Shown here: positions 1 to 10,044 of the stretch, piece after piece
Layout: each line of letters begins with the position of its first letter
Numbering within the stretch: position 1 is the first letter of the stretch
Source: Arthrobacter sp. ISL-48
Lineage (GTDB): Bacteria > Actinomycetota > Actinomycetes > Actinomycetales > Micrococcaceae
Assembly (NCBI RefSeq): GCF_018613805.1
Contig: NZ_JAGGPL010000001.1
Location: 372,001-436,000 of the forward strand
Length of the DNA stretch: 64,000 nucleotides
Reading direction: 5' to 3'
Position numbers and translations under genes: made by a program
Notes under the pieces: generated by a model
The model's input: the letters and a program-made list of their open reading frames with translations, nothing else
What the model was told of the DNA's origin: nothing
The model's database searches: none

Positions 1-1017
1 GGCGTTGAGCACCCCGAAGCCGTAGAGCGGGTCCTTTCCCGAGGCACCGGCGTCCTTTGCGGTGCTGACGATCCGGTTGATGACCTGCTTCGCACTCATA
101 TCGGGCCATTTGGACCGGATGAGGGCGGCGACACCGGAAACGATCGGGGCAGCTCCGGAGGTGCCTGCCCATTCCGCATAGCCGCCGCCGGGAGTTCCGC
201 CGAGCAGGTTTTCCGCAGGAGCCGCCACGCCGATGCTGATCCCCTGGGACGACGCGTCAATGCTGGCGACACCTTTCCGATCCAGGCCGGCAACGGTGAG
301 CACGCCCGGGATGGTCGCCGGGGCGCCCACCTGGACGTTGCCCCCCACCCTGTTTCCGGCGGCAGCAACAATCACCACGTCCTTCTGCTCCGCGTAAAGG
401 AAGGCTGCGTCCCAGCTTTGGGGCCACTGCGGGGTGGTGCTTCCCAACGAAATATTGATGACCCCGGCACCGTTGTCCACCGCCCAGCGAACAGCCTCCG
501 GGATCTGGTCCTGGTCGCTCTTGCCAGCAGGGTTCGGCGAGCCAAGCCACGTGGAGACAGACAGAATCTGGGCCTCGGGAGCCACTCCCACAATGCCATC
601 CGGGCCTGGGCCCGATGCACCGGGGCTGGGCGAGGCCGTGGATCCAGCAGGCTGGTGGCCGCGGCCGGCCAGCATGGTGGCCACCAGTGTGGCGTGTTCC
701 GGCTTTCCGCCAATGCTCTTCCGTCCGTCCGGGCTCCCGGAGCCCGACACATCGAAGCCTCCCACCACGGCGCCCTTGAGGTCGGGGTGCTGGGCGTCCA
801 CGCCGCTGTCGATCACGGCAACCTTTACGCCGGCCCCCTTGGAGACCTCCCAGGCCTTGGTGATGCCTGACTCGGCCAGCCAATACTGCTTGTCCCGCCA
901 GGAGTCTGCTTGCGCCGGCGGCGCCGCCACCAGGCCGGCAGCAAGGCTGCCACCGGCCAGGACCATCGCCAGAAGAGCGGAGGCGGTCCGGCGGAACCGG
1001 GCTGTTGCTCTGGTCAT
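1..1017 (-). CDS. S8 subtilisin-like serine protease, mycosin-like (3' end outside window)
   Basis: Secreted subtilase of the mycosin-like S8 family. The 339 codons visible start with a signal peptide (Arg-rich start, hydrophobic 13-31, AAPPAQA near 31-37) and contain the whole triad: Asp70 in VIDSGVD, His108 in EHATLVA and Ser287 in GTSGAAP, with AAAGN as the oxyanion-hole region. Mycosins carry a C-terminal membrane anchor; that part would lie beyond position 1, so anchoring cannot be judged. It is the last gene seen of the eno-ftsB-DUF501-ppx run, 18 bp after ppx. An in-frame ATG at 1029 is an alternative start. No type VII secretion genes are in the window, so a link to that system is not supported. 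Confidence 0.85.
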   Translation of the reverse strand, partial: MTRATARFRRTASALLAMVLAGGSLAAGLVAAPPAQADSWRDKQYWLAESGITKAWEVSKGAGVKVAVIDSGVDAQHPDLKGAVVGGFDVSGSGSPDGRKSIGGKPEHATLVATMLAGRGHQPAGSTASPSPGASGPGPDGIVGVAPEAQILSVSTWLGSPNPAGKSDQDQIPEAVRWAVDNGAGVINISLGSTTPQWPQSWDAAFLYAEQKDVVIVAAAGNRVGGNVQVGAPATIPGVLTVAGLDRKGVASIDASSQGISIGVAAPAENLLGGTPGGGYAEWAGTSGAAPIVSGVAALIRSKWPDMSAKQVINRIVSTAKDAGASGKDPLYGFGVLNA

Positions 1018-1035
1018 TTGGGGTCCCATGGTCGG

Positions 1036-1983
1036 CTAGCTGATGCTCAGGGCAATGCCATCAAGAATATCGTGTTCACTGGCTGTGGCGGTGACGATGC
1101 GTCCGTCGGTGAGCTCGTTCAGGCGCTCCAGGATGCGGCGCCACACGAGCCCGCCTGCGCCGATCACGTCCACCCGGCCAGGATGCATATACGGCAGCTC
1201 CGCGCGTCCTGCCTTTGTCATTTCCAGAAGGTCAGTGCCGGCCCGGCGGATCAGGTCGATGGACAGCTCGGTTCCGTGGATGGCGTCGGGGGAATATCGC
1301 GGCAGTCGCAGCGCATGGGCCGTGATGGTGGTGACCGAACCGGCTACGCCGACGACGGCGGTGGCACGTTCCAGCGGAACGTCCAGCTCCACGAGGGCGA
1401 TGGCGGCGTCGACGTCGGCTTCTGCGGCGGCGATCTGTCGCGCCGTTGGCGGGTCGTCCACGAGATGGCGCTCCGTCAGCCGGACGCACCCGACGTCGAC
1501 GGATTTGGCGGCGGTCACGCCGTCGGCCGTGCCAAGGACGAATTCCGTGCTCCCGCCGCCGAGGTCAACCACCAGCACCTGGTGCCCGTCGAGAATGGGC
1601 AGGACGCTGCTGGCCCCGGCAAATGACAACGCGGCTTCCTCGTCGCCGGTGATGACTTCCGGTTCAACGCCGAGCAGGTCCCGGATCCCGTCCACAAAGG
1701 CCTCGCGGTTGCGCGCATCCCTGCTCGCGGACGTGGCAACAAAGCGCACAGCACCGGCACCATGTTCGCGGATCAGCCGGGCATAGTCGGCAGTGGCGGC
1801 GAACGTGCGTTCCAGCGCCTCAGGGGCCAGTTCACCGGTGGCATCCACACCCTGACCCAGACGTACCACGCGCATTTCGCGGACAACGTCCCTGAGCTTT
1901 GCCGCCCCGCTGCTGCGGTCGACGTCGGCAATCAGCAGGCGGATGGAGTTGGTACCGCAGTCAATGGCAGCAACACGGGTCAT
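1036..1983 (-). CDS. ppx: exopolyphosphatase / GppA-type phosphatase
   Basis: Ppx/GppA family enzyme (315 aa) of the ASKHA fold that removes terminal phosphates from polyphosphate and/or pppGpp. Visible motifs are the N-terminal phosphate loop (AAIDCGTNSIRLLIADV, residues 5-21), FVATSASRDARN, the second phosphate loop LVVDLGGGSTEFVLG and GVAGSVTTI. The length suits the short actinobacterial single-module type without an HD domain. The ATG at 1983 overlaps the end of the DUF501 gene (stop at 1980), so translation is probably coupled. The open frame continues to 2157, but the upstream part overlaps DUF501 and lacks family features. Sequence alone does not separate polyphosphatase from pppGpp phosphatase activity. 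Confidence 0.92.
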   Translation of the reverse strand: MTRVAAIDCGTNSIRLLIADVDRSSGAAKLRDVVREMRVVRLGQGVDATGELAPEALERTFAATADYARLIREHGAGAVRFVATSASRDARNREAFVDGIRDLLGVEPEVITGDEEAALSFAGASSVLPILDGHQVLVVDLGGGSTEFVLGTADGVTAAKSVDVGCVRLTERHLVDDPPTARQIAAAEADVDAAIALVELDVPLERATAVVGVAGSVTTITAHALRLPRYSPDAIHGTELSIDLIRRAGTDLLEMTKAGRAELPYMHPGRVDVIGAGGLVWRRILERLNELTDGRIVTATASEHDILDGIALSIS

Positions 1984-2666
1984 TCGCGGGCCTCCACATT
2001 CACAGCCTCTGCCGTGCCGGCGGCCTTGCGGACGGGAGCGGGCCGGCCCACGATCTCCGGCAGGCCCTGCGGACCGTGCCGGCTCAGGTCCTTGGACGGG
2101 GCCTCCCCTGCGGTGTCCCAGGCGCCGTCGCAGTAGCAGCGCTCGGCGGTCCACCACTCGCTAATGCCGGCGATTGCCTCGTCTCCCAACGGATTGACCC
2201 CGGGCCCGGCAGCCAGGGAGTGCCCCACCAGGACGTGCAGGCATTTAACCCGGGTGGGCATCCCGCCAGCGGAGATGCCGTCAATCTCGGGGACCGCACC
2301 GATGCCGGAACGCTCGCCGATGGCTGCCCGGGCTGCGAGGTAGTCATCGTGTGCTGAACGGTAGGCGGCAGCGAGCCGCTCATCAGCGACGAGGCGGTCG
2401 TTCATGTCGTTCATGACTCCGGCGGCCTCCAGGCGGGAAACCGCTGAGGTGATGACGGGATGGGTCAGGTAAAACGTGGTGGGGAACGGCGTGCCGTTGC
2501 CCAGGCGTGGCGCCGTGGCGGCCACGAGGGGGTTGCCACAGATGCAGCGCGCCGGGATCTCCACCACGTCGCGGACCGGCCGTCCCAGTTGCCGGCTCAG
2601 TACGTCGAGATCATGCGCTGATGGCTGGCGGGACATCCCCGGCGCAGTTGCCGTGTTTTCTTCCAC
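1980..2666 (-). CDS. DUF501 domain-containing protein
   Basis: Conserved actinobacterial DUF501 protein (228 aa) of unknown function. It shows a CICG motif near residue 42, the block VKCLHVLVGHSLAAGPGVNP and a CYCDG motif near the C-terminus; these paired cysteines suggest metal binding or a redox role, which is inference. It sits between the FtsB-like gene and ppx, the usual place for this family in actinobacteria. The chosen start is GTG at 2666 behind an AGGAAGGA tract; an in-frame ATG at 2636 would remove ten residues. It overlaps the ppx start by 4 bp. Confidence 0.88.
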   Translation of the reverse strand: MEENTATAPGMSRQPSAHDLDVLSRQLGRPVRDVVEIPARCICGNPLVAATAPRLGNGTPFPTTFYLTHPVITSAVSRLEAAGVMNDMNDRLVADERLAAAYRSAHDDYLAARAAIGERSGIGAVPEIDGISAGGMPTRVKCLHVLVGHSLAAGPGVNPLGDEAIAGISEWWTAERCYCDGAWDTAGEAPSKDLSRHGPQGLPEIVGRPAPVRKAAGTAEAVNVEARE

Positions 2667-2690
2667 TGGCGGCCATCCTTCCTCTAGGGT

Positions 2691-3368
2691 TCAGTCTGTG
2701 GCCGCACGCCTGATGGACTCCCACAGGGAATCCACCCACGGCAGGTCGGCGGGGTCTTGTGCTGCTGCGCCGGTCTGGCTACTGGTTGTTCCGGCCGGCA
2801 GGTCGCCGCCGAATACCCAGTAGCCGGTTTCCCCCGGCATAACCATGTTAATCCGGTCGCGGGCCTGCTGTTTCACATAGTTAGGGTCCTGCCAGCGCGA
2901 GATTTGCTGCCTCAGGCCGTCCTGTTGGGCCTGGCTGGCGGCGATATCGGCGTTGAGGGCGTCAATCTCGGCTTTTTTGTCGAAGAAGATCTTGACAGTG
3001 GGCGCCAGCATAATAGTGATAGCAATCATGACGACCGCCAGCGCCAGCATGCGGCCCGAGAAAGCCTTGGCCGGTACCGGGTGGGCCATTTCCTCGGCTT
3101 GGGCGTCCCGGGACTGCCCGGCGGGCACCGCCTTTTGCGTGCTGGCTCTTCCTGACCCGGCCCTGTCCCGGGCGGCCTTGTCCCGGGCGGCCTTGTCCTG
3201 TGCGGCCTTGTCCTGCGCGGAATTTTGCCGGGCTGCATTTTCCTTGGACAGGTTTTCCCTGCCCCCGCCAAAATCGGGGCGGATGACGTCGGCGCTGTCG
3301 AGGGCTGGCTTCGCTGTAGCTTCCTGCCTGGGGGTGGCCCTGGGAACTTTTGGACGGCGGGTAGCCAT
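2691..3368 (-). CDS. FtsB/DivIC-like septum formation initiator
   Basis: Bitopic cell-division protein (225 aa) of the FtsB/DivIC family, which joins FtsL and FtsQ in the divisome. A long polar N-terminus (about 1-115) precedes one transmembrane helix (MLALAVVMIAITIML), a coiled coil (KKAEIDALNADIAASQAQ) and the family block YVKQQARDRINMVMPGETGY. The ATG at 3368 has a clear AGGAG ribosome site. The cytoplasmic N-terminus contains DKAA/RDKAA repeats encoded by four tandem 15-bp units, a charged low-complexity expansion not needed for the fold. Its position after eno is the usual actinobacterial arrangement. Confidence 0.9.
   Translation of the reverse strand: MATRRPKVPRATPRQEATAKPALDSADVIRPDFGGGRENLSKENAARQNSAQDKAAQDKAARDKAARDRAGSGRASTQKAVPAGQSRDAQAEEMAHPVPAKAFSGRMLALAVVMIAITIMLAPTVKIFFDKKAEIDALNADIAASQAQQDGLRQQISRWQDPNYVKQQARDRINMVMPGETGYWVFGGDLPAGTTSSQTGAAAQDPADLPWVDSLWESIRRAATD
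3160..3219 (-). repeat. four tandem 15-bp units inside the FtsB-like gene
   Basis: Four consecutive 15-bp units (consensus on + strand GCCTTGTCCYGBGCG) starting at 3160, 3175, 3190 and 3205. On the coding strand they give alternating QDKAA/RDKAA/RDRAG pentapeptides. Because the period is a multiple of three, copy-number change would not break the frame. Confidence 0.85.
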
Positions 3369-3472
3369 GTCACTCCTGAAAACGGCCGGCCTGCCTGTGG
3401 CCGAACCTGTCTGCGCTGAAACACATCTGCGTTGAACAAACCAGCCTGTAACAGACCAGGCTGAAACAGAAA

Positions 3473-3508
3473 ACCGGTGGCTATGGTCTTTCAACCATAG
3501 CCACCGGT
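3473..3508 (-). terminator. intrinsic terminator after eno
   Basis: Perfect 15-bp inverted repeat: ACCGGTGGCTATGGT (3473-3487), loop CTTTCA, ACCATAGCCACCGGT (3494-3508). In the direction of eno transcription it is followed by a T-rich stretch (TTTCTGTTTC). It lies between the eno stop (3527) and the FtsB-like gene, so it probably limits read-through from the highly expressed eno gene. Confidence 0.85.
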
Positions 3509-3526
3509 CAGCTGTTTAAGTGGCTA

Positions 3527-4876
<1,350 letters not shown>

Positions 4877-4977
4877 CTAGCGTAGTCGAGAGTGGCACAG
4901 GTTACGGAAACCTATCCGTCCCCCGGACGTCATGATGGCGCTATCCGGCCCTGTCGTTGGTCGGGCCTGCGCTCCTG

Positions 4978-5643
4978 CTACCGCTCCTGGCACCGCCGGA
5001 CAGCACCGCGGAGGGCACGTTCGGCGTCGAAACCCCTGGCACGTGCGGAGCCGACGATGGCGAGCAGCAGCTCACCGAGCTCCTCTTCAGTGTCCGGAAC
5101 CGGCACGCTTCCCGTTGACAGGCCACCGGTAAGCTTGACGCCGGCCCGTTCGGCGCGGTCCAGTGACTTCTGCGCCCGGGCCAACGCAGGCAATGCCTCC
5201 GGGATCCCTTCAAACGGGTGCTTCCGTTCCGGACGTTCTGCCTGTTTAACGGCGTCCCATTTCTGCACGATCTCCTCCACCGTGGCGGGGAAGCTGTCCT
5301 GCAGGGTGCCGTCCGGCCGGAAGACGTGCGGATTGCGCCTGACCATCTTGGCACTCAGCCCTCGGGCGACATCGTCGAAAGCGAACGACCCCCGCTCCTC
5401 GGCGAGCCGGGCGTGCAGCACCACTTGGAGCAGCACGTCACCCAGCTCGCCTCGAAGTTCGGCGTCATTCCCTCCGGTCTCGATGGTTTCCGCAACCTCG
5501 TAAGCCTCCTCGAGGAGGTATTCCACAAGGGAGGCGTGGGTAAGTGCACCCATCCAGGGGCAGTGCTCGCGGAGGGAGGCGACAACGTCGACCAGCTCCT
5601 GGACGGGAGGCCGGTTTGCATCGAGGGACTGTTGGTTAGCCAA
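4978..5643 (-). CDS. mazG: MazG nucleoside triphosphate pyrophosphohydrolase
   Basis: MazG family all-alpha NTP pyrophosphohydrolase (221 aa), which hydrolyses non-canonical NTPs to NMP and PPi. The metal-binding signature is visible as LLEEAYEVAE and ELGDVLLQVVLHARLAEE in the N-terminal half, followed by the variable actinobacterial C-terminus. The best start is TTG at 5643, which overlaps the last 8 bases of add (CTTGGCTAA), giving N-terminus LANQQSLDANRPPV; the open frame runs upstream only inside add. Overlap with add implies co-transcription and translational coupling of two nucleotide-handling genes. Confidence 0.9.
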   Translation of the reverse strand: MANQQSLDANRPPVQELVDVVASLREHCPWMGALTHASLVEYLLEEAYEVAETIETGGNDAELRGELGDVLLQVVLHARLAEERGSFAFDDVARGLSAKMVRRNPHVFRPDGTLQDSFPATVEEIVQKWDAVKQAERPERKHPFEGIPEALPALARAQKSLDRAERAGVKLTGGLSTGSVPVPDTEEELGELLLAIVGSARARGFDAERALRGAVRRCQER

Positions 5644-6790
5644 GGTTGGCGTAGGCGTCGTTGATGTACTCCACCAGGGCTTCCTTCTCCTCGAGCGGAA
5701 GGAAGGATGCCTCGGCGGCGTTGAGCGTGAGCTCGAGCAGGTCATCGAGATCGTAGTCGAACGTCTCCACGAGGAGTTCGAACTCGTCCGTCAGGGTGAC
5801 ACCGCTCATCAGCCGGTTGTCGGTGTTGATGGTCACGTTGAAGCCCAGCTGGTAGAGCATGTCCAGCGGGTGGCTTTCGATGCCCTCACCGAAGCCGGCG
5901 ATGGCGCCGGTCTGGAGGTTGGAGGATGGGCAGATCTCCAGGGCGATGCCGCGGTCCCGGATCCAGCTGGAGAGGTCGCCCAGGGTGACCAGGCCGATGC
6001 TGTCCTCATCGCCTTCGGCACCAGCGTTGTCGTCTTCGTCGTCGAATTCCACCAAGATGTCCTCCGCGATCCTGACCCCGTGGCCCAGGCGCAGCGCGCG
6101 GCCGTCCACCAGGGCGGACTGGATGCTCTCCAGCCCGGCGGCCTCACCGGCATGGACGGTGGCCGGGAAATTGTGCTGGGCCAGGTAGGTGAAGGCATCC
6201 TTGAAACGGGCGGGCAGGAAACCGTCCTCGGCACCCGCAATGTCAAAGCCGACGGCACCCTTGTTGCGGTGACGGACGGCCAGTTCGGCGATCTCCTGGC
6301 CGCGGTCGGCATGCCGCATGGCCGTGATCAGCTGGCCCACCTGGATCTCGCGGCCGCTTTCGGTTACGGCGTCGACGCCGGCGTCAAGGCCTTCCTGCAC
6401 AGCCTCCACTGCCTCGTCCAGGGAGAGGCCCTTCTGGAGGTGCTGCTCAGGTGCCCAGCGCACTTCGCCATACACCACGCCGTCATCCGCCAGGTCCTCC
6501 ACAAATTCCTTGGCGACGCGGAACAATCCTTCTTTGGTCTGCATGACCGCAACGGTGTGGTCGAAAGTCTCCAGGTAGCGAACCAGCGATCCGGAGTCAG
6601 CCGACTCGCGGAACCACTCCCCCAGGGCCACCGGATCGGAGGAGGGAAGGGTATGTCCAGCGGCCTCGGCCAACTCGATGATGGTAGCCGGCCGGAGCCC
6701 GCCGTCCAGGTGGTCGTGGAGGGAAACCTTGGGAAGGCTCTTCAGGTCGAAATCGATGGCAGGGGCAGCGTCAACAATAGGCTCAGTCAC
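5636..6790 (-). CDS. add: adenosine deaminase
   Basis: Adenosine/deoxyadenosine deaminase (384 aa), converting adenosine to inosine. Zn ligands His25 and His27 sit in SLHDHLDGGLRP, with TVHAGEA in the middle and SSNLQTGA and NTDNRLMSGVTL in the C-terminal half. It starts at GTG with AAGG upstream. An acidic stretch (EFDDEDDNAGAEGDEDS, about residues 250-266) is an insertion compared with typical bacterial enzymes. It lies downstream of nucleoside uptake and salvage genes and overlaps mazG, consistent with a purine-salvage role. Confidence 0.95.
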   Translation of the reverse strand: MTEPIVDAAPAIDFDLKSLPKVSLHDHLDGGLRPATIIELAEAAGHTLPSSDPVALGEWFRESADSGSLVRYLETFDHTVAVMQTKEGLFRVAKEFVEDLADDGVVYGEVRWAPEQHLQKGLSLDEAVEAVQEGLDAGVDAVTESGREIQVGQLITAMRHADRGQEIAELAVRHRNKGAVGFDIAGAEDGFLPARFKDAFTYLAQHNFPATVHAGEAAGLESIQSALVDGRALRLGHGVRIAEDILVEFDDEDDNAGAEGDEDSIGLVTLGDLSSWIRDRGIALEICPSSNLQTGAIAGFGEGIESHPLDMLYQLGFNVTINTDNRLMSGVTLTDEFELLVETFDYDLDDLLELTLNAAEASFLPLEEKEALVEYINDAYANLG

Positions 6791-6829
6791 GTTCCAACCT
6801 TAGGGTTGGCGGGCGCCTAACGCCAGCCG

Positions 6830-7558
6830 CTACTTTGCCCCGGGCTCGCTGTCTCCTGCTGCGGACGCCAGGATCGATGACGGTCCTGATCCGGGGGCGC
6901 TGGCAGCAGCAGGGCCGCCGTCCAGCCAGTCATCAGCGCGCTCGGCGTCCTTGCGGGCGAGGTGCTTGTGCCACAAGCGCAGGCCATGGTCGAGGAGGAC
7001 TCCCAGCACGATGGCGAACACCACGGCGATGCCAGCACTCAGCAGCGGGTTGTGGTGCAGCCACGGGAAGGAGCTGGCCAGGAAGCCGATGCCGATCGAG
7101 TACCCCACCCAGGTGAGGCAGGCGAAGGCATCCAGCAGGAAGAACCGGCGGTGCGCGAACCCGCTGGTGCCGGCCACGTAGTTGACGGCCACCCGGCCCC
7201 AGGGAATGTACCGGGCGGTGAAAATCAGGACCGCACCGCGCTTTTCAAGCTCATACCGGGCCCAGCCAAAAGCTTTCTGGACCTTGGGACGGCGCATCCA
7301 CTTCCACCGCTCCAGGCCGATCTTGCGGCCCAGCAGGAAAGCCATGTTGTCACCTGCCATGGCGCCGACGAGGGCGGTCAGGCCCAGGATCCAGAGGTTC
7401 GGCTCACCGCTGTGCCGGGAAAATGCCGCCAGCGCAACGATCAGGGTCTCACTGGGCACCACCATGGCGAAGCCGTCCACAAAGAAGAACACCAGCAAGA
7501 CGGGGTAAATCCACCACTGACCAGCTGCATGGAGCACAGCCTCATTAATAAACTCCAC
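6830..7558 (-). CDS. DedA family membrane protein (copy 1)
   Basis: Polytopic DedA/VTT-family membrane protein (242 aa). DedA proteins are linked to undecaprenyl-phosphate or phospholipid translocation and envelope homeostasis; the substrate here cannot be deduced. Visible are the re-entrant segment FFFVDGFAMVVPSETL, GDNMAFLLGRKIG, and the RYIPWGRVAVNYVAG block containing the essential Arg. GTG start with AGGAG nine bases upstream. The C-terminus has a low-complexity tail rich in Ala, Ser and Pro. A second DedA gene lies immediately upstream at 7642-8277. Confidence 0.9.
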   Translation of the reverse strand: MEFINEAVLHAAGQWWIYPVLLVFFFVDGFAMVVPSETLIVALAAFSRHSGEPNLWILGLTALVGAMAGDNMAFLLGRKIGLERWKWMRRPKVQKAFGWARYELEKRGAVLIFTARYIPWGRVAVNYVAGTSGFAHRRFFLLDAFACLTWVGYSIGIGFLASSFPWLHHNPLLSAGIAVVFAIVLGVLLDHGLRLWHKHLARKDAERADDWLDGGPAAASAPGSGPSSILASAAGDSEPGAK

Positions 7559-7641
7559 GCGGTCTTGCTCCTAGACGAAAATGACGCAGCCAAAAGTGAC
7601 GAAAGTCGCTCTTCAGTGTCCCACGGCCGGGGCGTGGTCCG

Positions 7642-8277
7642 CTACGCCCCGGCGTCGGGATCCTTCAGCCGCTCCACCACCGGAACCTTGCCGCGGATGC
7701 GGTTGATGACCAGGTCCACGACGATTCCCAAAGCGACGGCGCAGACAATAGCGATGACCGCGCCCAGAAAGTGATTGTTTTCGAACCATTGGCCGAAAAA
7801 CAGGCCGATCGCCACCGAGTATCCGGCCCAGAGAGTGGCGGAGAGGACCGTAAGCCCCATGAAGCGAAAGTGGTGATAGTGCGTCACTCCCGCCGTGAGA
7901 TTCACCGCCACCCGTCCGATCGGAATGAACCGGGCCACGAGGATAAGGGACGCGGGACGCTTCCGCAGTTCGTCGCCGGCCCAACGGAAGGCAGCCTGCA
8001 TCCGTGGACCACGCATCCAGCGCCAGCGGCGGATCCCCACCCTGCGCCCAATCAGATAGGCGATATTGTCCCCCGAAAAAGCCCCCAACGCCGCAACAAG
8101 CGCCAGCAGCCACGGATTGGGAACATCCGCGGTGGCGGCGACGGCGGCCAGGCCCACCACCACGGACTCGCTCGGGATCGGCGGAAAGAACCCGTCAATG
8201 ACGCAGCAGGCAAGCACCAGGAAAAGCACCCAGGGCTGCCCGGCGGCAGCGAGGATGAAATCGTTGATGGCCTGCAT
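7642..8277 (-). CDS. DedA family membrane protein (copy 2)
   Basis: Second DedA-family protein (211 aa) with the same signature order: VIDGFFPPIPSESVVVGLAA, GAFSGDNIAYLIGRRVG and ARFIPIGRVAVNLTAG, plus three to four further hydrophobic segments. It begins 5 bp after the deoA stop and lies 84 bp before the first copy, so it is probably the distal part of the nucleoside operon. The two copies differ widely in sequence, so this is an old duplication or separate acquisition, not a recent tandem. Confidence 0.9.
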   Translation of the reverse strand: MQAINDFILAAAGQPWVLFLVLACCVIDGFFPPIPSESVVVGLAAVAATADVPNPWLLALVAALGAFSGDNIAYLIGRRVGIRRWRWMRGPRMQAAFRWAGDELRKRPASLILVARFIPIGRVAVNLTAGVTHYHHFRFMGLTVLSATLWAGYSVAIGLFFGQWFENNHFLGAVIAIVCAVALGIVVDLVINRIRGKVPVVERLKDPDAGA

Positions 8278-8281
8278 GGCC

Positions 8282-9604
8282 CTATGCTATGCGGTCTATG
8301 ATCAGTTGCTGGGCAGGCCGCGAGCCTTCCGGCGCTATCACCACGGCGTGCTCCAGCGATTCTTTGGCACGCGCGAACTTCTCCGGAGTATCGGTCAGCA
8401 ATGTCATCAGCGGTTCACCGGCGCGGACCACCGCACCGGGCTTCGCATGCATTCGGATCCCGGCGCCCGCCTGGACTGCATCCTCCTTGCGGGCACGGCC
8501 GGCGCCCAAGCGCCACGCCGCCACGCCCACGGCCAGGGCATCCAGTTCGACCAGTACCCCGTCAGCCGGCGCATAAATGACATCGGATTCCTTGGCCACC
8601 GGCAGCTCGGCGCGCGGGTCGCCGCCCTGCGCCTCAATCATCCTGTTCCACACATCCATGGCCCGGCCATCTTTCAGGGCGGCGCGGGGATCGGCGTCGT
8701 GAACGCCGGCGCAAGCGAGCATCTCCTCGGCCAGCCGCACCGTCAGCTCCACCACGTCGTCAGGGCCGCCGCCGGCCAGGACCTCTACGGATTCCTCCAC
8801 TTCGATCGCGTTGCCGGCCGTGAGCCCCAGCGGGGTGCTCATGTTGGTGAGCAGTGCCACCGTATTGACCCCCGCATCCTTGCCCAGCGCCACCATGGTT
8901 TCGGCCAGTTCCCGGGCGCGGGCCTCATCCTTCATGAACGCCCCGCTACCCACCTTGACGTCCAGGACCAGGGAGCCTGTGCCTTCCGCGATCTTTTTGC
9001 TCATGATGGACGAGGCAATGAGCGGGATTGCCTCCACCGTGCCGGTGACGTCGCGCAGTGCGTAGAGCTTTTTGTCCGCCGGAGCCAGGCCTGCGCCTGC
9101 CGCGCAGATCACGGCTCCCACGTCCTGCAGCTGCGCCATCATTTCGTCGTTGCTCAGGGCTGCACGCCAGCCTGGGATCGATTCCAGCTTGTCGAGGGTG
9201 CCGCCGGTGTGGCCCAGGCCGCGTCCGGACAGTTGGGGGACCGCGACGCCGAATACGGCCACAAGCGGTGCCAGCGGCAGGGTGATCTTGTCCCCCACAC
9301 CCCCGGTGGAGTGTTTGTCGCTGGTGGCCTTCGCTCCGCCGTCGGGCCGCCGGAGACCGGAGAAGTCCATCCGCTCGCCCGAGGCGATCATGACGGCGGT
9401 CCAGCGCGAGATCTCGGTCCGGTCCATGCCGTTCAGCAGGATGGCCATATTGAGGGCGGCCATCTGCTCGTCGGCAATGACGCCGCGGGTGTAGGCATCG
9501 ATGGTCCAGTCGATCTGTTCGGGACTCAAAACGCCTTTGTCCCGCTTGGTGCGGATGATGTCAACGGCGTCAAAGGCTTCGGTTTTTCTTGTATTTCCAG
9601 TCAT
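8282..9604 (-). CDS. deoA: thymidine phosphorylase
   Basis: Pyrimidine-nucleoside phosphorylase (440 aa), splitting thymidine or deoxyuridine with phosphate into base and deoxyribose-1-phosphate. Family signature: SDKHSTGGVGDKITLPLAPL (phosphate site), LSGRGLGHTGGTLDKLESI and KVGSGAFMKDEARAREL. Its start ATGA overlaps the cdd stop, so it is translationally coupled to cytidine deaminase, the preceding pathway step (cytidine to uridine). The operon continues upstream with a nucleoside ABC importer, which points to use of external nucleosides as carbon and nitrogen source. Confidence 0.96.
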   Translation of the reverse strand: MTGNTRKTEAFDAVDIIRTKRDKGVLSPEQIDWTIDAYTRGVIADEQMAALNMAILLNGMDRTEISRWTAVMIASGERMDFSGLRRPDGGAKATSDKHSTGGVGDKITLPLAPLVAVFGVAVPQLSGRGLGHTGGTLDKLESIPGWRAALSNDEMMAQLQDVGAVICAAGAGLAPADKKLYALRDVTGTVEAIPLIASSIMSKKIAEGTGSLVLDVKVGSGAFMKDEARARELAETMVALGKDAGVNTVALLTNMSTPLGLTAGNAIEVEESVEVLAGGGPDDVVELTVRLAEEMLACAGVHDADPRAALKDGRAMDVWNRMIEAQGGDPRAELPVAKESDVIYAPADGVLVELDALAVGVAAWRLGAGRARKEDAVQAGAGIRMHAKPGAVVRAGEPLMTLLTDTPEKFARAKESLEHAVVIAPEGSRPAQQLIIDRIA

Positions 9605-10044
9605 CGGGGCTCCTCCAGGTGTTGGGGACCGAATGCGTCAGGAAGCACCTGGTCCATGGTCTTTATGCCCTGAGTGGTCATCAGCTCCATGCCCGGGGCG
9701 CGGAATTCATAGAGCAACTGGCGGCAGCGACCGCAGGGCATCAGGACGTTTCCGGCAGCGTCAACACAGTAGAACGCGCGCAGCAGTCCCCCTCCTGTCA
9801 TATGCAGGTTGCCCACCAGCGCGCATTCGGCGCAAAGAGTCAGTCCATAGCTGGCGTTTTCCACGTTGCAGCCACTGATGATCCGGCCGTCCCCGGTGAG
9901 AGCCGCGGCCCCCACCGGGAACTTCGAATACGGGGCATAGGCGTTCTGCATCGCGGCAACGGCGGCAGTCTTGAGCGCTTCCCAGTCGACGGCGCTCTCA
10001 GCGCCGCCCGCGCCTGAAGCCTTGGCTTGTTCCACTGCCGTCAC
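9601..10044 (-). CDS. cdd: cytidine deaminase
   Basis: Homotetrameric-type cytidine deaminase (147 aa). The zinc site is visible as CAECALV (Cys plus catalytic Glu) and PCGRCRQLL (two Cys), with the substrate loop FPVGAAALTGDG and GCNVENASYG. It deaminates cytidine and deoxycytidine to uridine and deoxyuridine. It overlaps the upstream permease stop by 4 bp and the downstream deoA start by 4 bp, so it is embedded in the nucleoside-uptake operon. Confidence 0.96.
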   Translation of the reverse strand: MTAVEQAKASGAGGAESAVDWEALKTAAVAAMQNAYAPYSKFPVGAAALTGDGRIISGCNVENASYGLTLCAECALVGNLHMTGGGLLRAFYCVDAAGNVLMPCGRCRQLLYEFRAPGMELMTTQGIKTMDQVLPDAFGPQHLEEPR

